From Chondrosia reniformis (taxonomy: Eukaryota > Porifera > Demospongiae > Chondrillida > Chondrillidae), in NCBI GenBank assembly GCA_947172415.1, contig OX359191.1, forward strand, positions 3,534,001-3,598,000: 64,000 nucleotides of DNA. The letters run 5' to 3'. A program made the position numbers and the translations under genes. Under the pieces are notes generated by a model. The model worked only from the letters and a program-made list of their open reading frames with translations. It was not told the origin of the DNA and did no database searches. Below, piece after piece: positions 24,541-37,007 of this stretch. The stretch's first letter is position 1, and each line of letters begins with the position of its first letter.

Positions 24541-26885
24541 TAGTACATACAACTAGTACATTCAACTAGTACGTAAAAGTAGTACTAACAACTAGTACAT
24601 ACAACTAATGCCTACTTAATACCTACTATAACTAGTACTAGAACCTACAATTAGTACATACAGCTAGCACATACAACAAGTACAGGAAACTAGTACAAAC
24701 AAGTGGTACATACAACTACTACATATAACCAGTACATACACATATAACTAGTATATAAAAATAGTACATACACCTAGTACATAAACCTACAAAAAGTACA
24801 TACAACTAGTACATACAACTAATTCATAGAAAGAGTACATAATACTTGAACATACAACTAGTACATTCAATTCGTACATACAACTAGCACAAACAACTGG
24901 GTCATATAACTAATACATACACCTATTACATATAACGAGTACATACACATATACCTAGAAAATATAAATAGTTCATACAACTAGTACATACAGCTAGTGC
25001 ATACAACTAGAACATCGAACTAGTACACACACATATAACTAGTACATACAAATAGTAAATACAATTAGAACATAAAACTAGTGCGTACAACTAGGACATG
25101 CAAATAGTACATGCAACTAGTATCTAGTACATAAAACTTGTATAAACATACAACTAGTACACCGAACATGTACATGCAATTAGCACATACAACTAGTACT
25201 TTTGAACTAGTACGTATCACGAGTTCACACACCTGCTACACATAACTAATACATAAACGGATAACTAGTATATATGAATAGTACATACACATAGTACATA
25301 CAACTAGAAACTAGAACATACAACTAGGATATATAAAAAATAGTACATTTAACTAGTACATACAACTGGTATATACATACAACTAGTACATACAACTAGA
25401 ACTTACAAGTAGTACAAAAAATTTGTAGGTAGAACTAGTTCATAAAATTAGTAACTAATAAGTATAATTTGTACATGCAACTTGTACATACAACTAGTAC
25501 ATACAACTAGTGCATGCAACTAGTACATACAACTAGGCCATATAACTAGTACATACACCTACTATATATAACTAGTACATTACACGAATACCTAGTATAT
25601 GTAAATAGTACATACAACTAGTACATACAGCTAGCGCATACAACTAGTACATATAACTAGTGCATAGAATTAGTACATACAACCAGCTAATACAGCTAGT
25701 ACCTACAAGTAGTACGTATACCTAGTTCTTACACATAAATATAGTACATATAAATAGTACGTACAACTAGTATATATAACTAGTACAAACAACTAGTATA
25801 TACCCCCAGTATATACAAATGTAATGAGTACATATAAGTAGTACATACAACTAGTACATACAACAATTACACAAAACTGGTACATACAACTAGTACATAT
25901 AACTAGTACATATATCTAGTACAAACAACTAGTGTCTAGTATATACAACTAGTACCTCCCTAGTACCTAGTATAATTAGGACTAGAACCTACAACTAGTA
26001 TATACTACTAGTACATACAACTAGTACATGCAACTAGTACATATAACTAGTACATATAACTATTACATATGACTAGTACATAGACATATAACTAGTACAT
26101 AAATATAATACATACAACTAGTGCAGAAAACTAGTTCACACAAACAAACAAGTAGTTGATAGAACTAGTTCATTCCTAGTACCTAGTATAACTTACTAGA
26201 ACTAGAACTTAAAACTAGTTCAAACATTTAGTACATACAACTAGTACATACAATTAGGCAATAGAACATACAACTAGTACAAACAACTAGTACATGTAAC
26301 TAGTACATACAACAATTACACACTACTTATACATTCAACTAGTACAAATAACTACTACATTCGACAATTACATACAAATAGTTTTGAGTACATACACCTA
26401 GTTCATACAACTAGTGCATAATACTAGAACATACAACTTGTATATACAACAAGTACATACAAAATGTACATACAACTAATACATACAATTAGGCAATAGA
26501 ATATACAACTAGTACAAACAACTAGTACATACAAATAGTACATACAACAAGTACATGTAACTAGTCCATACAACAATTACACACTACTTATACATTCAAC
26601 TAGTACAAATAATTACTACATTCGACAATTACATACAAATAGTATTGAGTACATACAACTAGTTCATACAACTAGTGCATACAATTAGTACACACGGATA
26701 GTACATACAGCTAGTAAATATAACTAGTACATACTACTAATACATAAAACTATAGAGGACATATAACTGGTACATATAACTAGTAGAAATAAACAGTACA
26801 CACAACTAGTTCATAAAACTAGTTCATACAACTAGTACATGTAACAAGTATCTAGTATATACAACTAGAATCTACCTAGTACTTG
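24541..26885 (-). repeat. 13-bp satellite, minus-sense block 3
   Basis: Minus-sense 13-bp satellite. From about 25.13 to 26.15 kb it parallels 17.27-18.9 kb in the same orientation but lacks both the F1 insertion and the R1 insertion, so it provides paralogous empty sites. No gene or RNA seen. Confidence 0.88.
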
Positions 26886-27126
26886 AAAAACAAAAGCCTT
26901 AACGGAGAACCTTGTTACTTCTTGCCTTAGTGTACTAAGGCAAGGAGTATATGGCTTGGACAACCCTCAGTCAGTTATGTTTTCCTTTCTTTGGGTTTTT
27001 AGCCAGAAGCCTCGGCTTTTCCTCCTTCCGACAGCAGCAGACGGGTGCACGTCGGGCCAAAGTTGACCGTCATAATAGGAGGGAGTACCTCCTTACACCA
27101 ATCCACCACTGCTTTCCAGAGGTCAA
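26886..27126 (-). mobile_element. 3' tail of R2-superfamily-like non-LTR element, severely 5'-truncated
   Basis: About 240 bp matching, reverse-complemented, the 3' untranslated end of the element at 37317-39193 (its 38950-39193). It includes the terminal hairpin, stem CTTGCCTTAG/CTAAGGCAAG at 26921-26944 with loop TGTA. The 3' end abuts minus-sense satellite at 26886. The truncated 5' end joins an inverted HIRAN fragment in frame at 27123-27130, within bases shared by both sequences. Confidence 0.75.
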
Positions 27127-27263
27127 CCTGTCCGTTCTTCTTTACCGCCGTTGCCATTGGGTCATATGGGTTGGACGGCTCTGCTTCCACCTCTAAAACT
27201 TCTCCTGGCTCTGGTGTCCACAAGTCTTTATAATCATGGAACCCACTAATAAACGATGCGTAC
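27127..27263 (-). pseudogene. Inverted fragment of the HIRAN gene
   Basis: About 135 bp nearly identical, in reverse complement, to 28931-29067 of the HIRAN gene on the other side of the transposase (residues from about SFIRGFHDYK to VKKNGQ). It has a few substitutions. Its reading frame runs straight into the non-LTR tail, and the transposase frame runs into it, so both junctions are simple fusions with no satellite between. It cannot encode a HIRAN fold by itself. Confidence 0.75.
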
Positions 27264-28808
27264 TGTGGACAAGGTAGAACATGTATAAAGTGCAGTAGTG
27301 GTCAAAAAATGGAGCAAGTCATGTGAGACTCTAATGGCTTCATCAAACGTGTGGATGGTGTAATTGTTCACTTCAGAACTTGGGGTATCATTTTCACTAC
27401 CTACATCATCATCATCATCATTATCGTCACTGTTGTCCTCGAGTTCGATTTGGCTATTGGATGGCAGTTCTCCACTGATGGCTTTTTCACGCAACTGTGT
27501 ACGTAGATCTTCCAATGTTGTTCCTTCTGGCACAGTGGCATAAGCTGGCATGTCTTCCTCAGCCTGAATGCATTCCTGGGCAGAAATCGTTGGGTTAATG
27601 TGGTGGACAAGCTCCTCCAATTCGTCAACTTCAGCGAAGGGATCTGAAAGGTGGTCTATTTTGCCCACAACCACGCCACAGTTCTTGAAGCACTTAATGA
27701 TTGTGTCTTCTTTGACTTTGTGCAATGCAAGTTTAATCATTCGAATGGCAGTCAGGATATCCACTGATTTGGCTATGTCAAATGCGGACAAGCTGGCTGA
27801 CGAATCAATTGCTGCTAATGTATGTTTGATCAAAAGTGCCCTGTACTGGCACTTGAAGCTTTGAATTACTCCCGCATCGAGTGGTTGCAGACGAGATGTG
27901 GTATTCACTGGAAAGAATACCACTTTGATGTTGGAAAATGTGGAGCTGTCTTGATAATCCCGAGGATGGCAAGGAGCATTATCAAGCAGAAGAAGAATGT
28001 GGCGGTCCTCCCTTTTCAGTCTTTGGTTAAGTGATGCTAGGATATCATCCATAATCTCTGAAGTCATCCATGCTTTCTTATTTGCATAGTATGGCACTCC
28101 ATGTGGTTTTTGCTTATCTTTGAGGCTGCCAAAGCAATGAGGAGATTTTGACTTGCCTATTACAATTGGTGGTTCTTTCTCACCAGCCGCATTGATGAAA
28201 AAGACAACAGTCACCCTGTCTTTTGATTTTTTGCCACCCTTACACTGTGAAGCAGATTGAGCAAGGGTTCTATCAGGTAGGGCTCGGAAAAAGCAGCCGG
28301 TCTCATCAGTGTTCCAAATGTTCTTTGGTACATACCCTATCACCAAATCCTTCACTCTGCTATGCCATGCCTCCACCGTTCCTTGGGGAACACTAGCTGA
28401 CTCTACACAAACTGTGAGCATTTTTAAATTGTGGCGAGCTTTGAATGACTGGAGCCAACCATTGGATGCCTTGAACCGGGAATTCTCGAGTTGTTCAGCA
28501 ATCAAACGGGCCTCCTCCTGGAGCATTGGTCCTGATATGGGAATGTTCCTTTCCCGACCAAGACAGTACCATTTGTAAACAGCATCATCAATGTCCGGAA
28601 ATTCAGCTTTTCTGTTCCTCTTCTTGTCTTCACTTCCATTCTTTTCAAAATCTTAAAGAATCTCCTCCTTGGCTTTCAAAATTGACTGAATCTGTGTTCT
28701 GCCACAGCCAAAACGTTCTGCCAAAGTTTGAGTTCCTTCTTTTGGGTGGCTCTTTTGGTACCTAATCACCTCCACACGTTGTTTCAATGTCAATTCTTTT
28801 CGAGGCAT
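27246..28808 (-). pseudogene. Tigger/pogo transposase, one internal stop and C-terminal fusion
   Basis: A 520-codon frame starting at ATG 28808 (MPRKELTLKQRVEVIRYQ). It contains a CENP-B-type N-terminal helix-turn-helix (about 5-55), a second DNA-binding domain (about 90-140; GWLQSFKARHNL), and a pogo DDE domain with D168 (NTDETG), D276 (LLLLDNAPCHP) and D311 (SRLQPLDAGV), 34 residues between the last two. An acidic, aspartate-rich stretch follows. The only lesion in the body is TAA at codon 52 (28655-28653). The last codons (after CSTLSTV) are replaced by inverted HIRAN sequence, so the natural C terminus and the left terminal repeat are lost. Pogo/Tigger enzymes cut at terminal repeats and insert at TA. 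Confidence 0.88.
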
Positions 28809-28888
28809 GTTAGAGGCGCGAGCATAGCTATAACGAAACGTGTTAGCGTGGGTGTATAGCAGCTGCTACCTAATCAAGCTTCGGTCGT
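28809..28888. promoter_or_regulatory. 80-bp divergent intergenic region (candidate shared promoter)
   Basis: Only 80 bp separate the start of the transposase (minus) from the start of the HIRAN gene (plus), so both must be transcribed from here or from within each other. The stretch contains AGCTATAACG and GTGTATAGC but no clear TATA box or initiator. Its role as a shared promoter is inferred from geometry alone. Confidence 0.35.
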
Positions 28889-29233
28889 ATGGCTGCGAAC
28901 GCCACTTCTGTATCTGTTTCTCACTTTAGCTACACATCGTTTATTCGTGGGTTCCATGATTATAAAGACTTGTGGACACCAGAGCCAGGAGAAGTTTTAG
29001 AGGTGGAAGCAGAGCCGTCCAACCCATATGACCCAATGGCAACGGCGGTAAAGAAGAACGGACAGGTTGTAGGTCACGTTCCAAGGTCATTCGCTCGATA
29101 TACTCACTTTTTCCTCCTCAGACAAGGGAACCAGATTGTGTGTGAGGTCACTGGCAGCCCTGTGAATCATGGTGTTGGTCTCGGGCTGGAAGTTCCATGT
29201 TTTATCATTTCGATGGACACCAGAACTTTATAA
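28889..29233 (+). CDS. HIRAN-domain protein, transposon-associated
   Basis: A 114-codon intact frame (MAANATSVSVSHFSY...). Residues about 18-105 look like a HIRAN domain: FIRGFHDYK, then EVLEVEAEPSNPYDPMATAV, GQVVGHVPR and CEVTG. HIRAN modules in HLTF/Rad5-type proteins bind single-stranded DNA 3' ends. Here the domain stands alone, without helicase or nuclease. It lies head to head with the Tigger transposase and inside that element's right terminus at 29517, so I infer it is an accessory gene of the transposon rather than a host gene. An independent host exon that captured the transposon is the alternative. Part of it is also present inverted at 27127-27263. Confidence 0.7.
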   Translation: MAANATSVSVSHFSYTSFIRGFHDYKDLWTPEPGEVLEVEAEPSNPYDPMATAVKKNGQVVGHVPRSFARYTHFFLLRQGNQIVCEVTGSPVNHGVGLGLEVPCFIISMDTRTL

Positions 29234-29517
29234 GAAAGCTGCAAGAGTCACTGAAGGAGTAAAGGAGACTCTTTAGAACATTTTATTGATAAATTGTTGT
29301 CATTTACGTACTTTCAAATCTGTATGGCCGCATCACAGAGTAGAGAAATCCCTTCGGGGCCACGGAAGGGCGACCGCTAAACGCATTACGCAGGTGACCA
29401 CATTAACAAGGTCTTGATGTATACTTCAATATAGCGGATTGTTCGGGAGTATACGTTGGCGACCGGAAAAGGGAGGTGACCGCTTTAATAAGGTGACCGC
29501 TTACTCAGCTTCCACTG
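29234..29517. mobile_element. Right terminal region of the Tigger element
   Basis: Noncoding end of the Tigger composite. The last bases, on the minus strand CAGTGGAAGCTGAG, are a Tigger-type terminus (compare CAGTGGAACCTCC at 62511), followed by TA (29518-29519) and satellite. Subterminal repeats of GGTGACCGC or close variants occur at about 29391, 29475 and 29492, as expected for transposase-binding sites. No matching left terminus is present; that side is replaced by the fused fragments. Confidence 0.75.
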
Positions 29518-31736
29518 TATGTACTAGTTATATGAACTAGTTCTAAGTACTAGTTGTATGTACTAGGTGTATGTAGTAGTTGTATGTTCTATTTGTTTCA
29601 ACTAGTTCTATGTTCTAATTGTTTGTACTAGGTATGTACTAGTTACTAGTTTCTAGTTGTATGTACTAGTTGTAAGTACTAGTTGTATGTACTATGTGTA
29701 TGTACCAGTTGTTGATTCTTGTACTATTTATACAATGTACTAGGTAGATTCTAGTTGTATATACTAGATACTTGTTACATGTACTAGTTGTATGAACTAG
29801 TTTTATGAACTAGTTGCGTGTACTGTTTATTTCTACTAGTTATATGTACCAGTTATATGTCCTCTATAGTTTTATGTACTAGTAGTATGTACTAGTTATA
29901 TTTACTAGCTGTATGTACTATCCGTGTGTACTAATTGTATGCACTAGTTGTATGAACTAGTTGTATGTACTCAATACTATTTGTATGTAATTGTCAAATG
30001 TAGTAATTATTTGTACTAGTTGAATGTATAAGTAGTGTGTAATTGTTGTATGGACTAGTTACATGTACTTGTTGTATGTACTATTTGTATGTACTAGTTG
30101 TTTGTACTAGTTGTATATTCTATTGCCTAATTGTATGTATTAGTTGTATGTACATTTTGTATGTACTTGTTGTATATACAAGTTGTATGTTCTAGTATTA
30201 TGCACTCGTTCTTTGAACTAGGTGTATGTACTAGTTTCTAGTTGTGTGTACTAGTTGTATGTACTAGTTGCATGTACTAGTTGTTTGTACGTTTTGTATG
30301 TACTTGTTTCATGTACTAAGTGTATGTACTATTTTTATATACTAGTTTTATGTGTATGTACGGGTTATATGTAGTAGTTGTATGTAACAGTTGTATGTAC
30401 AAGTTTCCTATACTACGTGTATGCGCCAGCTGTATGTACTAGTTGTAGGTTCTAGTACGAGTTATAGTAGGTACTAAGTAGGCATTAGTTGTACGCACTA
30501 GTTGTAAGTACTACTATAACGAATTAGTTGTATGTACTAGTTCTATGTACTAGTACTAGTTACATTTACTAGTTGTAGGTTCTGGTTGTATGTAGTAGTT
30601 GAATGTAGTAGTTGTATGTACTAATTGTCTGTATTAGTTGTATGCACTAGTTGTATGTATATACTAGTTGTAAGTAGTAGCTATGTACTAGTTATATGTA
30701 CTAGTTATTAGTTGTATAGTCTAGCTTTATGTACTAGTTGCATGTACTATTTGTATGTACTAATTGTATGTACAAATAGTATATACTAGGGGAATGTAGT
30801 AGTTGTATGTTCTAATTGTTTGAACTAGTTCTATGTACTAATTGTATATACTAGAAATGTACTAGTTATGTACTAGTTATATGAACTAGTTTTAAATACT
30901 ATTTGTACGTACTAGGTGTATGTGGTAGTTGTATGTTCTAATTGTTTAAACTAGTTCTATGTACTAATTGTATGTACTAAGTATGTACTAATTACTAGTT
31001 TCTAGTTGTATGTACTAGTTGTAAGTACTAGTTGTATGTACTGTTTGTATGTACTCAAAACTATTTGTATGTACTAGCCGAATGTTGGAGTTATTTGTAC
31101 TAGTTGAATGTATAAGTAGTGGGTAATTGTTGAATGTACTACTTATACGTACTAGTTGTATGTACTCTGTGTATGTACTATTTGTATGTACTAGTTGAAT
31201 GTACTAGTTGTATGTACTATTGCCTAATTGTATTTACTAGTTGTATGTAGGAGATGTTTGAACTAGTTTTAGGTTCTAGTACAAGTTATACTAGGTACTA
31301 GGAATGAACTAGTTCTATGAACTACTTGTTTGTTTGTGTGAACTATTTTTTTGTACTAGTTGTATGTATAATATTTATGTACTAGTTATATGTGTATGTA
31401 CTAGTCATATGTAATAGTTATATGTACTAGTTATATGTACTAGTTGCATGTACTAGTTGTATGTACTAGTAGTATATACTAGTTGTAGGTTCTAGTCCTA
31501 ATTGTACTACGTACTAGGGAGGTACCAGTTGTATATACTAGACTAGATGTATGTATTAGTTATATGTACTAGTTATGTGTATTAGTTATATGTACTATTT
31601 ATAAGTACTAGTTGTATGTACTAGTTGTATGTACTACTTATATGTACTTGTTACATTTGTATGTACTGGGTGTATGTACCAGTTGTTTGTACTAGTTATA
31701 TATACTAGTTGTACGTACTATTTATATGTACTATAT
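29518..31736 (+). repeat. 13-bp satellite, plus-sense block 4 (right arm of inverted duplication)
   Basis: Plus-sense satellite immediately after the Tigger end. From about 30.1 kb it matches the reverse complement of 18.7-19.6 kb in variant order, with about 0.4 kb extra in this arm near 31.05-31.44 kb. No gene. Confidence 0.87.
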
Positions 31737-32499
31737 ACTAGAGAAAAATAAAAATTTTCTACAAAAATAGTAAAGATGTAGGGATGGCACAAAAAGCACA
31801 TAAACAAGAAAGGGATGTTACACAGTGAAGCATTAGCTATATATGCATGAATCATACAACACCCTTGCTTGTAGGATTCATGCATAGCTAATACTTGACG
31901 GTGTAACATCCCTTTCTAGTTTAAGTGCTTTTTGTGCCATCCCTGCATCTTCACTATTTTTGTAGAAAATTTTTATTTTTCTCTAGTTTCTGTACTTTTT
32001 ATGGAGCCTAAGCTAGGTATTCGATTGTATTAAAACCCATTTTGGTTTTGCAATCTTCGACTGATTATGACGTCATTAAAATGGCGAATTTATTGAGGTC
32101 TTGCCTCTGGGGCCATGAAAACCGTCATACTCAATAATAGCATTATCGCTCTCGCTTCTACAAAAGAATACAGTTCGGAAAATTTGCAATAGTTTCGTTT
32201 AACAATTAGTCCAAAAGCTTATTTAGTTTTTTAGTTATGGCTGACGAAGAAGAAGAATAATAATAAGAAGAATATGAAGAAGACGAAAATGGGAATTTTT
32301 AAAGTTTATTATTTTGCCAGCGGGACATATTCGCTTGCCTTTAAGGTCTATTTAGAGTATGTATATTGTAAATTTAGCTATACGTAGCCTTATTTTGTTG
32401 ATTTTCGGCTTATTTCGGGATTTTGCTCCTATACCGATGTATGGGGAATGCAAAAAAAACGTGTCATCTCTATATAGGGAGTACTACTGTACTCCCTGA
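31737..32499 (+). mobile_element. Fold-back element F1, copy 2
   Basis: Reverse-complement counterpart of 17875-18626. The long palindrome is 31737-31853 and 31875-31986 with a 21-nt loop. The terminal 9-bp hairpin is AGGGAGTAC (32476-32484) with GTACTCCCT (32489-32497). The unpaired central part (about 31990-32470) has the leader-like stretch with ATGGCTGACGAAGAAGAAG (start about 32237) and then stops. The small open frame at 31718-31909 (minus) is only the palindrome read through. Confidence 0.65.
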
Positions 32500-33354
32500 T
32501 ATGTTTATGTACTAGGTATATGTACTACTTGTGGGTACTAGCTGTATTAGCTGGTTGTATGTACTAAGTCTATGTACTAGTTGTATGTACTAGTTGTATT
32601 TACTATTTGTATGTACTATTTATATGTGTGGGTACTAGTTATATGTACTAGTTGTATGCGCTAGCTGTATGTACTAGGTGTAGATACTATTTACATTTAC
32701 TAGGTATACGTGTATTGTACTAGTTATATGTAGTAGGTGTATGTACTTGTTATATGGCCTAATTGTATGTACTAGTTGCATGTACTAGTTGTATGGACTA
32801 GTTGTATATACTAGTCGCATGTACTAATTATATTTACTAGTTACTAATTTTATGAACTAGTTGAACCTACGAAATTTATGTAATACTTGTATGTACTAGC
32901 TAAAGGTACTAGTTTTATATATATACTAGTTGTATGTACTAGTTTTAGTTGTATGTACTATGTGTTTGTACTATTCATATATACTAGTTATATGTTTATG
33001 TATTAGTTATATGTAGTAGGCGTGTGAACTTGGTATAAGAACTAGTTTAAAGTACTAGTTGTATGTGCTAATTGTTTGTATACTTTCGGTGTACTAGTTG
33101 TATGTTTATACTAGTTGTATGTACTAGCTTTGTACTAGTTTTATGTTCTAATTGTTTGAACTAGTTCTATGTTCTAATTGTTTGAACTAGTTCTATGTAC
33201 TAATTGTATGTACTAGGTATGTACTAGTTACTAGTTTCTAGTTGTATGTAATAGTTGTAAGTACTAGTTGTTTGTACTATGTGTATGTACCAGTTGTTGA
33301 TTCTTGTACTACTTATACTATGTACTAGGGAGGTTCTAGTTGTATGTACTAGAT
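32500..33354 (+). repeat. 13-bp satellite, plus-sense block 5
   Basis: Plus-sense satellite matching the reverse complement of 17.05-17.87 kb. The orientation flips at about 33355 at the mirror image of the 17046 junction. Confidence 0.87.
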
Positions 33355-33448
33355 ACTACAACTAGAAACTAGAATATACATCTAGTATATATATAAAACT
33401 AGTACATTTAACTAGTCTACAACTGGTATATACATACAACTAGTACAA
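33355..33448 (-). repeat. 13-bp satellite after orientation switch
   Basis: Short minus-sense satellite run between the switch and R1 copy 3; the reverse complement of 16952-17045. Confidence 0.8.
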
Positions 33449-33893
33449 ACAAGTATTTCGAGTTTAAAAAGTCGTGGGGCTGCCGCCCCCGCATTAACTG
33501 GAACTACTTGGCCACATCATTGGGATTTAATATATATATTCGTAATACTAACGATTGAGGACGATTAGTGTCCTGAACTTTATAAATAACGATGGAAAAG
33601 CTTCGTAAACTAAAGCTTCCTGAACGCCGCCATTTGCAAAAACCATATATTGACTTATAAATTAAGTGTTACAATAGTTGCATATGAACTAGTATTATAC
33701 AAATATCGACGTATAAATTAAGTGTTACAATAGTTGCATATGAACTAGTATTATACAAATATCGACGTATAAAATAAGTGTTATAATAGTTGCGTATTAA
33801 CCCCTATTATATATATATATATATATATTCTTTCCGTAACATGAAGCCGTACAAGGTAATCGGCAAATGAAAACAATATAAGGTATACAAGTA
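33449..33893 (-). mobile_element. Unknown interspersed repeat R1, copy 3
   Basis: R1 body 33456-33886 flanked by ACAAGTA (33449-33455, 33887-33893), the complement of the TACTTGT flanks of copy 2. It differs from copy 2 by one more unit of an internal 56-bp tandem repeat (about 33645-33780), so the repeat number changed after the inverted duplication. No coding capacity. Confidence 0.65.
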
Positions 33894-36800
33894 GTACATA
33901 AAATTCTTAGTTACAAGTAGTTCATAAAATTAGTAGTTACAAGTAGTTCATAAAATTAGTAACTAGTAAATATAATTAGTACATGCGACTAGTACATACA
34001 ACTAGTCCATACAACTAGTGCATGCAACTAGTACATACAACTAGGCCATATATACAGTACAGACACCTACTACATATAACTAGTACAATACACGTATACC
34101 TAGTAAATGTAAATAGTACATACAACTAGTACATACACCCTGTACATACAAATGTAACGAGTACATATAAGTAGTACATACAAATAGTACATACAACTAG
34201 TACGTATAACTAGTACATAAATATAGTACATACAACTAGTACAGAACACTAGTTCAGACAAACAAACAAGAAGTTCATAGAACTAGTCGAATGTAGTAGT
34301 TATTTGCACTAGTTGAATGTATAAGTAGTGGGTTATTGTGGTATGTACTAGTTATTTGTACTAGTTGTATGTACTATATTTATGTACTAGTTATATGTTA
34401 TAGTTGTATGTACTACTTATATGTACTCATTACATTTTTATGTACTGAGTGTATTTATGTTTTTGTATGTATTTATGTATTCCTAGTACTAGGTACTAGG
34501 TTCTAGGAATGAACTTAGTACATACAAATAGTTTTGAGTACATACAACTAGTACATACAACTAGTGCATACAATTAGTACACACAAATTGTACATAAAGC
34601 TAGTAATTATAACTAGTACATACTCCTAGTACATATAACTGGTACATTTAAACAGTACATAAAACTAGTTCATAAAACTAGTTCATACAACTAGTACATT
34701 CAACAAGTATCTAGTACATACCACTACAACCTACCTAGTACATAGTATAACTAGTTCAGGAATCAACAACTGGTACATACACATAGTACATACAACTAGT
34801 ACTTACAACAAGTACATACAACTAGTACATACAACTAGAAACTAGTAACTAGTATTTACTTAGTACATACAATTAGTACATAGAACTAGTTCCAACATTT
34901 AGAACATACAACTACAACATACACCTAGTAAATACAGCTAGTACATAACACTAGTACATACAATTAGACAATAGAACATACAACTAGTACATACAACTAG
35001 TACAGACAGAGTACACACAACTAGTACATATAACTAGTACATAAAAACATTACCCACTACTTATACATTCAACTAGTAGAAAAAAACTACTACATTTGAC
35101 TAGTACATACAAATAGTATTGAGTATATACAACTAGTACATACAACTAGTGCATACAATTAGAACACACGGATAGTACATACAGCTAGTAAATATAACTA
35201 GTACATACTAGTAGTACATAAAACTTTAGAGTACATATAACTGGCATATATAACTAGTAGATATAAACAGTACACACAACTAGTTCATAAAACTAGTTCA
35301 TACAACTAGTACATGCAACAAGTATCTAGTACATACAGCTAGAACCTACCTAGTACATAGTATTAGTAGTACAAGAATCAACAACTGGTACATACACATA
35401 GTTCATACAACTAGTACTTACAACTAGTACATACAACTAGAAACTAGTAACTAGTACTCACCCAGTACCAACAATTAGTACATAGAACTGAGTTAAAACA
35501 ATTAGAACATACAACCACTACATACACCTAGTATATACAATTTGTACATACAATTAGTACATTCAACTAGTCCATACAACTACGACAAACAGCCAGGACA
35601 TATAACTAGTACATACCCCTACTACATATAGCTAGTAAATACACATACCTTGTAATTATAAATAGTACACACAACTAGTACATACAACCAGTACATAAAA
35701 CTAGTACTTACAACTAGTACATACAACTAGAAACTAGTATATACAACTAGCTCACAGAATGAGTACATAATTCTAGAACGTACAACTTGTATATTCAACT
35801 AGTACATAACTACTACACACAACTAGGATAAAACAAGTAGGACGTATAAATAGTACATACACCTACTACATAAAACTAGTACATACACTTTTACCTAATA
35901 ATTATAAATAGTACATACAACTAGTACATACAACAATTACATCCAATTAGTATATACTATATACAACTAGTACCTTCCTAGCACCTAGTATAACTAGTAC
36001 AAGAACCTACCGCTTGTACATACAACTAGTACATATAACTAGAACATAAAACCAGTACATAGCTAGTACATACAACTAGTATATACATACAACTAGTACA
36101 TACAACTAGTACCTACTACTAGTAAATATAACTAGTACTAGTCCATACAACTAGTACATACAACTAGTACTTGAAATTAGTTCATATAACTAGTACACAC
36201 ATCTACCACATATAACAAATACATAAAAATGTAACTAGTACATATAAATAGTACATAAACATACTACGAACAAGAAGTCCATACAACTACTAGTACATAG
36301 AACGAGTACATAAAACTAGGATCTATAACTAGTATACACCTTCTACATAAAATTAGTAAATAAATATATAACTAGTACATGTGAATAGTGCATCCATATA
36401 GTATATATAACTAGTACATAAAACTAGTACATGCAACTAGAAACTAGTACATACAACTAATATATACATAAAATTAGTACATTTAACTAATTCATACAAC
36501 TATTATATACAAACAAATAGTTCATATAACTGGTATTTACAATTAAGTCGTCCAACTAGTTCCCAGAACTATTAACTAGTACATATAACCAGTACATGCA
36601 ACTAGTACATTCAACTAGTACATACAACTAGTTCATAAAACTAGTACACACATTTAGTTTATACAACTAGTATTTACCATTAGTACGTACAACTAGTTCA
36701 TACAACTAGTAACTAGTGCATATAACTAGTACATTCAACTAGTACATACAACTAGGACAAACAACTAGTATATATAACTAGTACATACACCAACTACATA

Positions 36801-37007
36801 TAACTAGTAAATACACATATACCTTGTAATTACAAACCGTACATACAACTAGTACATACAGATAGTGCATACAACTAGTATATATAACTAGATCACAAAC
36901 ATATAACTACTACATACATATAACTGGTACTTATAAATAGTACATGCACATAGTACATACAAATAGTACATACAAATAGTACATACATCTGCTACATATA
37001 ACTAGTA
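33894..37007 (-). repeat. 13-bp satellite, minus-sense block 4 with a 0.23-kb flipped segment
   Basis: Minus-sense satellite continuing the right arm. At about 34286-34513 a segment reads plus-sense again and matches 15.92-16.15 kb directly rather than in reverse complement. Outside it the reverse-complement match resumes on both sides. No gene. Confidence 0.86.

Noticed and set aside
27401..28765. Plus-strand and alternative-frame ORFs over the Tigger transposase
   Set aside because: They overlap a well-supported transposase with catalytic motifs and have no domains of their own.
31718..31909. 63-codon minus-strand ORF in F1
   Set aside because: It is the palindrome of the fold-back element read through, and is not conserved as a protein.
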